This document shows positions 6,705-14,077 of a stretch of DNA of 20,254 bases, piece by piece (the first letter of the stretch is position 1; each line of letters starts with the position of its first letter). The notes beneath the pieces were generated by a model, which was not told the origin of the DNA, did no database searches, and was given only the letters and a program-made list of their open reading frames with translations. The stretch is from an uncultured Pseudomonadota bacterium (GTDB lineage Bacteria; Pseudomonadota; Alphaproteobacteria; CACZRW01). Where the stretch lies: positions 1 through 20,254 of the forward strand of contig CACZRW010000069.1 of NCBI GenBank assembly GCA_902783675.1, read 5' to 3'. A program made the position numbers and the translations under genes.

Positions 6705-9311
6705 TTAGTAGAAAGCTCCGAGATCCGGCGCCCCCATATCTTCCTCGTCCGAGCTTATTGAAGAGGCTTTTTCGCCGATAATCACGCTTTTCTTGGTAAC
6801 ATCATCGTCAAGTTTAAACGCTTCCAGCACCACGACTTTATCCGAGGGTTTGGCAGGCATGCCGGTTTTGTGGTTAACTCGCACGAGCTGCACTCCTTCG
6901 GGCACGCGGAAAGGCACCGGCGGAATCTGCTTCACCGCTTCGGTCATAAACGACTTGAATATAGGCCCCGCGGCAGTAGCTCCCGACCCGCGCTTTCCCA
7001 TGGACTTAGGCTCATCAAAACCGACGAACACACCTACCACCAAGTCCGCCGAGAAGCCAATGAACCACGCATCTTGATAATCATCACTGGTGCCGGTTTT
7101 CCCCGCTAAAGGTTTACCCGGCAAGCGCACCGAAACGCCCGTCCCGCGCTCCATAACGCCGTTTAGCATATTCACCATCTGATACGCGCTTCTTGCATCC
7201 ACAATCTGCTCACGCGTGTCAGGCACTTCGGGAACATCTTGGCTTTCCCAATCGACTCCCTTGCACATAGGGCAATCGCGGTCGTCGTGGCGGTATATAG
7301 TCGCACCCGTCCTGTCCTGAATCCTGTCAACAAAAGTAGGCTGCACCCGCTTGCCGCCATTAACCAGCATTGAATATCCGGCGGTAAGGCGCAATAAAGT
7401 AGTCTCGCCCGCCCCCAAGCTCATAGCAAGCAAAGGCGGCATACTATCCACAATCCCGAATTTTTTGGCATACTCAACCACTTTGCGCATACCGACCGCC
7501 TGCGCCAACCGCACCGTCATAAGGTTACGAGACTTCTCCAGCCCCACACGCAAAGTCGTAGGTCCATAGTAGGTTTTCACATAGTTGCTGGGCTTCCATT
7601 TAGGCTTATCCGGTCCCTGATCAAGCACAAACGGCGCATCAAGAATAAGCGTCGAGGGCGTATATCCGGAATCGAGCGCCGCCATATATACGAACGGCTT
7701 AAAAGACGACCCCGGCTGTCGCTTCGCCTGCACCGCGCGGTTAAACTCACTTTTTCTAAAGTTCATACCGCCTGCCATAGCCAAGACCCGCCCCGTATTG
7801 GGATCAAGCGCAATCAGCGCTCCTTCCACCTCGGGCATTTGCCGCAAAGCATAATAAGACTCCTCACCATCCTCGTCAGGATCTACTTTTTCGACCCATA
7901 CAACATCATCAACCTCCAGGACATTTGAGGGCACCTTGACCTTTGGCCCCAAAGTATTATCGGGATTTTTCACCCGCGCCCACACCAGCCCTTTAAGAGG
8001 AATCTCCGACTCGGTTTCATCGGCGAATACTATCTTTGCCGCCGCGTTGGAAAGTTCCGTAACCAGTGCCATCCGCCAACCTTTGGGAGCGAATGGCGGC
8101 ACCGGTAACTTTTTAAGCCTTTCTATAAAAGGCAAATCAATATCCGCATCTTTATCGGCAGCTTTTAGATTCTCTTTTGCGGCATCTTTAGCGCCTTGAG
8201 CATCTGCGGAGACATCAGAGGCAATTTTTGCATCTTCCGTACCGGTTACTTCATCAATATCGGCAATCAAAACTTTTTCTCCGATAAGCTGCTCTTTAAG
8301 GCTGTCCTCCCTCGTCATAAAGTGCGTAATCGGACCGCGCCACCCTGCCTTCATATCAAAGCTGATAAGCCCGCTTTGCAAACTTTGAGCCGCCACTTTC
8401 TGCAAAGTAGGATCAAGCGAAGTTCGAATATCAAGTCCCCCTTGATACAGAGAAGCATCGCCGTATTTTGCCGCAATCTCGCGCCTTACTTCCTCGGCAA
8501 AGTACTCTCCGTCCTCAACTTTGTTCTTATCGCGGGAAGCAACGATTATAGGCTCATCTTTAGCCTTATTAAAATCATCCACGGAGATATACCCGTCATC
8601 AAGCATACGCGACAAAACCCATTCCCTACGCTCCAGAGCCGCATCTTTTTTCCGCACCGGATCATAGTTATTGGGAGCCTTTGGTAGCGCTGCCAAAAAC
8701 GCCATTTCTCCCAAAGTGAGCTCGTCCAAAGACTTATTGAAGTAATTAAGCGCCGCCGCCGCTACACCATAGGACGACCGCCCCAAATATATCTCGTTTA
8801 AGTAAAGCTCCAAAATATGCTCTTTGGTAAAGGTGCGCTCCATTTTAAAGGCAATCAACGCCTCTTTAATTTTGCGCGTAATAGACACTTCGTTAGTAAG
8901 CAAAAAGTTTTTCGCGACTTGCTGGGTAATGGTAGAGGCACCGACAAGTCTTCTCCCCGAGCCATAGTTCTTTATGTTTGTAATCACCGCCCTCGCCAAG
9001 CCGCTATAGTCAATCCCGCCATGCGAATAAAAGTTTTTATCCTCGGCAGCAATAAAGGCCTTAATCAGCTTGTCGGGCATATCGGACACGGGCACAAAGA
9101 TTCTTTTCTCGATTGCATACTCGGCAAGCAAACTGCCGTCGCCCGCATAAAGACGCGTTGTAATCGAAGGCTTATAGTCGGAAAGCTGCAAGTAATCCGG
9201 CAAATCGCTTTCATAGTGCCAAATCACAAACAACATAATGACCGTAAGCGCCACTGCCCCAAAAAACAAAAAGCTGAGAAACGACGCTAAAAATCTTGTC
9301 ATTTTTGTCAT
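6705..9311 (-). CDS. mrcA: Penicillin-binding protein 1A, bifunctional transglycosylase/transpeptidase
   Basis: This class A PBP (868 aa) polymerises lipid II into glycan strands and cross-links them in the periplasm. A cytoplasmic tip and one membrane helix (residues about 7-30) come first. The GT51 domain follows, with catalytic E90 in AAEDKNFYSHGG. A linker/OB-like region comes next, then the transpeptidase domain with S535 and K538 (PGSSFKPF), the SRN motif in KSRNLMTVR, and KTGT beginning at K738. Residues about 357-394 form an Ala/Asp/Lys-rich low-complexity insert in the linker. The start is the ATG at 9311 with AAGG upstream; an in-frame ATG at 9302 is possible. It lies 23 bases after batD and is probably co-transcribed with the bat genes. 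Confidence 0.95.
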   Translation of the reverse strand: MTKMTRFLASFLSFLFFGAVALTVIMLFVIWHYESDLPDYLQLSDYKPSITTRLYAGDGSLLAEYAIEKRIFVPVSDMPDKLIKAFIAAEDKNFYSHGGIDYSGLARAVITNIKNYGSGRRLVGASTITQQVAKNFLLTNEVSITRKIKEALIAFKMERTFTKEHILELYLNEIYLGRSSYGVAAAALNYFNKSLDELTLGEMAFLAALPKAPNNYDPVRKKDAALERREWVLSRMLDDGYISVDDFNKAKDEPIIVASRDKNKVEDGEYFAEEVRREIAAKYGDASLYQGGLDIRTSLDPTLQKVAAQSLQSGLISFDMKAGWRGPITHFMTREDSLKEQLIGEKVLIADIDEVTGTEDAKIASDVSADAQGAKDAAKENLKAADKDADIDLPFIERLKKLPVPPFAPKGWRMALVTELSNAAAKIVFADETESEIPLKGLVWARVKNPDNTLGPKVKVPSNVLEVDDVVWVEKVDPDEDGEESYYALRQMPEVEGALIALDPNTGRVLAMAGGMNFRKSEFNRAVQAKRQPGSSFKPFVYMAALDSGYTPSTLILDAPFVLDQGPDKPKWKPSNYVKTYYGPTTLRVGLEKSRNLMTVRLAQAVGMRKVVEYAKKFGIVDSMPPLLAMSLGAGETTLLRLTAGYSMLVNGGKRVQPTFVDRIQDRTGATIYRHDDRDCPMCKGVDWESQDVPEVPDTREQIVDARSAYQMVNMLNGVMERGTGVSVRLPGKPLAGKTGTSDDYQDAWFIGFSADLVVGVFVGFDEPKSMGKRGSGATAAGPIFKSFMTEAVKQIPPVPFRVPEGVQLVRVNHKTGMPAKPSDKVVVLEAFKLDDDVTKKSVIIGEKASSISSDEEDMGAPDLGAFY

Positions 9312-9334
9312 TTAAAGAACCTTAAAAAATCCCT

Positions 9335-11188
9335 TCACATCGGATACAAATCAGGCACCGGTTTTACCTGCTTATCTTGCTTTATTTTAGCATCAAGAGC
9401 ACTTTTTAAAACCGCAAGCAATCTATCCTTATCAAAATTATTTCTCTGCCCCTTAGCATAAATGGATTGATTAAGTTCTTCCAGTTCTTTTTTCAGCTCG
9501 GGGCTTTTAAGCTTATCGGCAATCGCCGTCACATTTATAGGCGGATTTTCCTCCCAGTATTTATGCCCCCACTTCATCAAGGCATCTGCCACTTGTTTAG
9601 GATTGTCCTTGTCGGACTTCACCGCATCTTCCAGATCTTTAAAATATTGCCGTTTGCTTTTTTCCTCTTTCTTTGCAGGATTCGTGTGTGTTTGTTTCCT
9701 AAACAGGAAATACATGAGCGTAACCACCACACTCAAAAGAAGTGTGATTATTCCGACTAAAACACTATTCCGAAGGTTCCAAAGACCCTTTTTTGAAGAA
9801 GTTTTTTCCGGTTCGTCATCTTGCACGGAATCCAAACTTTCCGAGGGCTTTGTTTCCAAAGTTTTGTGGGCAAGTGAAGACCCCTCTACCACTACTTTAC
9901 GCTCGGGTATAACAGCCGTTTCCATGTGCCGCGAAGCCACATTCCACCATTTAATTTCTATCGCGGGTATAGTAAGCTCGCCGCTTTCAAGCGGTATAAG
10001 CACTTCGGACTTTTCAAGCTTCCCGACAATCCCCTTATCCATCACACGATTAGATTTTTCCGCCTTTCCCGGATAGACCTTTACGCCACTCATATTACCG
10101 AAAGAAACATCGGGAAGTTGCGCTGCCAAAAGGCCTGTAGCCTCAATTGTAATTGTTCTTGTAACCGCTTCATCTACCTTAAACGAAGCAGCGGCAGGCT
10201 CAAAACTCTCGCTCAACTTTAAATTATATGCGGGAAGCCACCACTTACCGTTAAAACCCGCAGGTTTAGGCAAAACATTTATAACCACGGGATCCGAACG
10301 CACCTTTAAAGACTCTGTCGCACCAAAGCCGCCCAAAACAGTTCCCGCCGCTCCAAAGCCGAAGGACATAAGCCCTCTTGCCCCCGAAGCACCGGAAAAC
10401 ACTGTCCCCACGAACTCGGAAGGAGGAATCTCAAGCCTTCCGCTTTTCTGCGGAAAAATAACATAACGCCGTTCAACCACATTATAGATTCTGCCTTTGC
10501 GCGAATCTTGAAAATAGATATCATCACCCAAAGGCTCAATAAGTGCATCAACCACCGCGGGAGGAGGCCATGTCCCCTGCTCTATTTTCGTAGCGGAATA
10601 AAGGCGCGCGACATACACGACCTGACTTTGCACATAGGGATTTTTGTTCTCGACACCACCCTCAATGAACACATCAACGCCACTTTCCTGCTGGGCAGTT
10701 TGGGCGTTTTGGTCACGCCGTCCCTGCACGGCAGGAACTGCCCCCGTCGGAATCTGCGAGGTCACGGTAGTCACACCACCCGCCCCTGCACCGGCGGCGG
10801 CGCCCGAGCCGGCTCTGGAAGTTGCTTTTGTCACATTAATCTCAATAGGCTTGGTTTTTTCGTTGCCCATGCGAATTGCGGGAATAGTAAGTTTTCCCAG
10901 TTTATTCGGCATAAGATTAAACACCCAAGTTTTCTCGGCCTTTAACCGCCCGTTTATAATGCTTTTCTGATAAGATTGCTGCCGCCCCGTAATAACAAAA
11001 TGCTTTTGCAATCCCTCTAATTGAGGCTCATGAATAGGATCACTGTCCGATTTTATGATTAGTTGGAGCGTAGCCCCTTCGGCAACATCGGTAGTATTAA
11101 CCATCGCCGTTACCGCCGCCAACGACTCCGTAGCATTAACAAATAATCCACCACATAACACCGCTACGAAAGCTAAAATCTTCATCAT
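9335..11188 (-). CDS. batD: BatD family protein (oxygen-tolerance/aerotolerance cluster)
   Basis: This 617-aa membrane-anchored periplasmic protein matches the BatD family. It has a signal peptide (MMKILAFVAVLCGG... cut after about residue 24) and a beta-rich domain with the family phrases VFNLMPNKLGKLTIPAI and VIFPQKSGRLEIPP. A second similar region ends in LIPLESGELTIPAI. One transmembrane helix follows (SVLVGIITLLLSVVVTLMYFLF), then a cytoplasmic helical tail. I start it at ATG 11188 rather than GTG 11200, because GGTGG lies 8 bases before the ATG and the GTG has no ribosome site. That leaves one base between the batB-C stop and this start. The molecular function of Bat proteins is not settled; aerotolerance and envelope-stress roles have been proposed. 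Confidence 0.88.
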   Translation of the reverse strand: MMKILAFVAVLCGGLFVNATESLAAVTAMVNTTDVAEGATLQLIIKSDSDPIHEPQLEGLQKHFVITGRQQSYQKSIINGRLKAEKTWVFNLMPNKLGKLTIPAIRMGNEKTKPIEINVTKATSRAGSGAAAGAGAGGVTTVTSQIPTGAVPAVQGRRDQNAQTAQQESGVDVFIEGGVENKNPYVQSQVVYVARLYSATKIEQGTWPPPAVVDALIEPLGDDIYFQDSRKGRIYNVVERRYVIFPQKSGRLEIPPSEFVGTVFSGASGARGLMSFGFGAAGTVLGGFGATESLKVRSDPVVINVLPKPAGFNGKWWLPAYNLKLSESFEPAAASFKVDEAVTRTITIEATGLLAAQLPDVSFGNMSGVKVYPGKAEKSNRVMDKGIVGKLEKSEVLIPLESGELTIPAIEIKWWNVASRHMETAVIPERKVVVEGSSLAHKTLETKPSESLDSVQDDEPEKTSSKKGLWNLRNSVLVGIITLLLSVVVTLMYFLFRKQTHTNPAKKEEKSKRQYFKDLEDAVKSDKDNPKQVADALMKWGHKYWEENPPINVTAIADKLKSPELKKELEELNQSIYAKGQRNNFDKDRLLAVLKSALDAKIKQDKQVKPVPDLYPM

Positions 11189-11189
11189 G

Positions 11190-12956
11190 TTAGTAACCAC
11201 CGTTTTTATTTATGTATATCTTTTTAAGCCGAGCACGAATAAGCCCGCCTTTATCCTCATCAATGCGATTGAGCCACTGCTTATCCGCTTGCTCCTCCTC
11301 AGATACATCACTTTCTTGTTCCGCCGCACCGACACCGCCGGCATCTTGCTTATCTTGCTCATCTTGCTTGTCCTGCGGCTCTGAAGGCTGGGGCTCAGGC
11401 TCACTTTCCTGATTCTGTTGCTGTTCCTTATCCTGTTCCTGCTCTTGCTGCCGGTCCTGCTGATCTTGCCCCTGATTTTGCCGATCTTGCTGTTCCTGTT
11501 GTTCCTGCTCGCTTTCGGAAGAATCGCTTTGCTGCTGTTGCTGCTGGTTTTCCTGCTGCTGTTGTTGCTGTTGCTGCTGCATTTGCTTTAAGTAATCACG
11601 GTTAAAAATCGCATCTTCGTGCTTTTCATTTATGGCGATTGCCTTTTCATACGCCTCAATCGCTCCCGGGATATCTCCCGAAAAAGCCAAAGAGTTACCG
11701 AGATTATATAGCGACTCCGCATCATCTTTTGCCATAAAAGCCGTCGCCGCATCTTTATACTCACCGGCTTTATAATGCGCATATCCCTTCCACGAGGTAT
11801 CTTTAAACTTCTGCGCCGCCTCGGAATAATCCCCATTATCAAGACTTTTTTCGGCTTGCTGATTAGGCGTAAACCATAAATCCTGCCACCACCCCGCATG
11901 CGCCTGCCAAGGATTAAATAAAGCCAAAATAAAGACAGCAATAAAACCTCGTTTAAAGGCAAATAAAACTATCGGCAATATTATAAACAACAAATAAATA
12001 CCCATATCTTGCCAAGTATCCGCAGTAAGATTTACTTCCTTAAAAGTAGTATCAAGCGTCATCAAGGGAATTATAACCGCGTCAACATCCGCCTCGCCCA
12101 CGGTAAACGAAGAGAAGCCGCCTTTGCCCTGCTTAGCAAGCTTTTCAAGTCCCGCCAAGTCCGTCTTGAACAAAGCCGTTTTACCTTGAGCGTCGGTATA
12201 AAAACCACCTTTTTCATTAGGAACGGGAGCACCCGTCTCACTACCCAAAGCCAAAACAAACACCGCATTGCCCTTAGCCGCCGCTTTTTGCACAAAAGGA
12301 TACGCCCGCGCCACTTCGGCTTCTCCCGCGCCGGTAAGCACGATTATGCGCCCGTTACCAAGCCCCGCGCTTTCCAAAAGACGAACGGCCTCATCTACTC
12401 CCTTGCCAAGAGCGCTTTCACCGTTACCCGGCATAACATTCATTTCCAAAGTAGGAATGATGTTCGCAATCACGCTTAAATCCTCGGATAAGGGAGAGGC
12501 GACATAAGACTCGTTATCAAACAAAATAAGCGCCGCCTGATCCCCGCCGATTTTCCCGAGCATGTCATAGATTTTGAACTTTGCCCTATCCAATCGCGAA
12601 GGATTAACATCATTCGCCGCCATATTAAGTCCCATATCCAGCACAAAAACGGTATTCACTCCGCCCGCAACCGACACTTGAGGCAGCTTTTGCCAAGTCG
12701 GTCCCGCTATGGCAATCACCGCCAGCGTAAACGCAAATACCAGCAATCCGGCAAGCAGGCTATAGGCCTTCCCTGCGCCCTTAACCAAAAGAGATGGCAA
12801 TAAGTTAACATCGCACACTTTAGCCCACGCGCCGCCCAGATTTTGCTGTCTGCGAAGCGCAAAGAAAAGCGGCACTAAAAGCACAAGCAACACCAACCAC
12901 CAAGGCCTTAAAAAATGGAAATTGTCCGCAAAGTTATCGAGCCAGCTCATCATCAT
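11190..12956 (-). CDS. BatB-BatC fusion: von Willebrand A domain plus TPR domain and Gln-rich tail
   Basis: This 588-aa inner-membrane protein joins a BatB-type VWA domain to a BatC-type TPR region. Two N-terminal helices (about residues 13-33 and 54-76) precede the VWA domain at about 95-300. A further helix near 325-350 comes before TPR repeats at about 370-455. Residues 460-545 form a charged, Gln-rich linker (nine Gln, then six). The MIDAS metal motif expected as DxSxS reads D107-M-G-L-N111. The later Asp of LTDGE is missing too (T208-G-A-G-E). Metal binding is therefore probably lost. The start is ATG 12956 with AGGAGA 10 bases upstream; a start at 12986 would put that Shine-Dalgarno inside the coding region. 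It lies one base after the batA stop. Confidence 0.87.
   Translation of the reverse strand: MMMSWLDNFADNFHFLRPWWLVLLVLLVPLFFALRRQQNLGGAWAKVCDVNLLPSLLVKGAGKAYSLLAGLLVFAFTLAVIAIAGPTWQKLPQVSVAGGVNTVFVLDMGLNMAANDVNPSRLDRAKFKIYDMLGKIGGDQAALILFDNESYVASPLSEDLSVIANIIPTLEMNVMPGNGESALGKGVDEAVRLLESAGLGNGRIIVLTGAGEAEVARAYPFVQKAAAKGNAVFVLALGSETGAPVPNEKGGFYTDAQGKTALFKTDLAGLEKLAKQGKGGFSSFTVGEADVDAVIIPLMTLDTTFKEVNLTADTWQDMGIYLLFIILPIVLFAFKRGFIAVFILALFNPWQAHAGWWQDLWFTPNQQAEKSLDNGDYSEAAQKFKDTSWKGYAHYKAGEYKDAATAFMAKDDAESLYNLGNSLAFSGDIPGAIEAYEKAIAINEKHEDAIFNRDYLKQMQQQQQQQQQENQQQQQQSDSSESEQEQQEQQDRQNQGQDQQDRQQEQEQDKEQQQNQESEPEPQPSEPQDKQDEQDKQDAGGVGAAEQESDVSEEEQADKQWLNRIDEDKGGLIRARLKKIYINKNGGY
11400..11582 (-). 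repeat. Gln-rich low-complexity coding tract (CAG/CAA repeats)
   Basis: The coding strand of the batB-C fusion carries CAG/CAA-type triplets here, including a run of nine Gln (460-468) and one of six (471-476). Interspersed Glu, Asp, Arg and Lys continue for roughly 60 more residues. The protein stretch is probably disordered and links the TPR region to the short C-terminal helix. Triplet runs of this sort can slip in length between strains. Confidence 0.85.
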
Positions 12957-12957
12957 G

Positions 12958-13959
12958 TCACCACAATCTCCTGGCCCCCTGCACAAACAAAAGCGCTCCC
13001 GCTACGGAAAGGAAAATCGCCACTCCCAAAGGAATATAGAAAAGCTCTTTAACCGGACGAATAAAAGTCTCGCCCGCCTCTACCGGTTCAAGAGCATCAA
13101 TCTTGCCATATATTTTCCTAAGCTCTTTTGTATCATAGGCACGAAAATACTCGCCGCCCGTTTCCTTGGCGATTTTTTGCAAAGCCTCCTCATCAAGATC
13201 GGTAGAGGGATTTACGATTTGCTTACCGAATATCCCCTGCACTTCTTTTTCATAAGCACCGACACCTATGGTATAGATTTTCACGCCCATGGTTTTCGCC
13301 GCCTTTATCGCCTGCTCGACATTAATGGCACCGGCATTAGCCGACCCGTCGGAAAGCAAAATTATCACACGTGACTCGGCAGGAACTTCCTGCATGGATT
13401 TAAGTGCCAAACCAAGAGCATCACCGATAGCGGTAAGCGGACCGGCGAACCCTACTTCCAGCTCCAAAAGCATATCCGAAGCCGTTTTAACATCAGCTGT
13501 AATCGGCACATACTGATAGGAGCGTGTCCCGAAAGCCACCACTCCGATTTTATCCCCTTTGCGCTGTTTTAAAAAGTCGCTCGCCACCTTTTTAACCACG
13601 GAAATACGATTAAGTTGCTTACCTTCAAGCACAAAATCCGTCTCTTCCATACTGCCGGATATATCCACCACCAGCATCATATTTCTGGCGCGCTCCATGA
13701 CCGGTTGAGCTGTCCCTGCATACTCGGGTCTGGCAATGGCAAGCACCAAGAACACCCAAATCACAAACAAGAATAAAAGGCGCAAAGTCTTATTTGAGCC
13801 CGCAGGCAAAATCTTACGATTGGCAATCTTGGCGACATCGTCAAAGAACGGCACTTTCAATGCCCCGTCACCCTCATGCGTATCGGAAGGCAAAAACCTC
13901 CTTACAAGAAAAGGCAAAGGCAAAAGCACAAGCAACCACACCCAAGCAAAGCCAAACAT
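12958..13959 (-). CDS. batA: BatA: von Willebrand factor A domain membrane protein
   Basis: This 333-aa inner-membrane VWA protein matches the BatA family of the aerotolerance-type cluster. An N-terminal helix (FAWVWLLVLLPLPFLV) and a second helix (about 54-72) precede the VWA domain. The MIDAS motif is intact, D99-I-S-G-S103 followed by MEETDF, and LLSDGSANAG supplies the later Asp. A last helix lies near the C-terminus (FYIPLGVAIFLSVAGALLF). I use ATG 13959, preceded by AAGGGA 8 bases away, rather than TTG 13980, which has no ribosome site. The usual upstream partners, a MoxR ATPase and a DUF58 protein, are not next to it; alaS lies 118 bases upstream on the same strand. Confidence 0.9.
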   Translation of the reverse strand: MFGFAWVWLLVLLPLPFLVRRFLPSDTHEGDGALKVPFFDDVAKIANRKILPAGSNKTLRLLFLFVIWVFLVLAIARPEYAGTAQPVMERARNMMLVVDISGSMEETDFVLEGKQLNRISVVKKVASDFLKQRKGDKIGVVAFGTRSYQYVPITADVKTASDMLLELEVGFAGPLTAIGDALGLALKSMQEVPAESRVIILLSDGSANAGAINVEQAIKAAKTMGVKIYTIGVGAYEKEVQGIFGKQIVNPSTDLDEEALQKIAKETGGEYFRAYDTKELRKIYGKIDALEPVEAGETFIRPVKELFYIPLGVAIFLSVAGALLFVQGARRLW

Positions 13960-14077
13960 CAAAACCGTCCCTTTAATCAAAGTTCGTTTTTAAAGAAGCT
14001 TTAATAGCACAAAAACACTGTTTAGTAAAATATCAAAAGTATCTAAACACCGCTTGCTTCACGGTCTTAACGCCTGC

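Noticed and set aside
8196..8687. A 163-residue open frame on the plus strand inside mrcA
   Set aside because: It is antisense to a clear PBP1A sequence, with no ribosome site or family resemblance.
12957..12986. A ten-residue longer N-terminus for the BatB-C fusion
   Set aside because: The AGGAGA ribosome site at 12972-12967 would then lie inside the coding region. ATG 12956 has normal spacing from it and follows the batA stop by one base.
14019..14049. Inverted repeat TGTTTAG/CTAAACA between alaS and batA
   Set aside because: The 7-bp stem has a 17-base loop and is A/T-rich. It may be a weak terminator or nothing; there is no supporting feature.
13960..14077. CtrA-type TTAA-N7-TTAA sites in the intergenic gaps
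   Set aside because: TTAA pairs were looked for in this gap and near rapZ, but none had the 7-base spacing.
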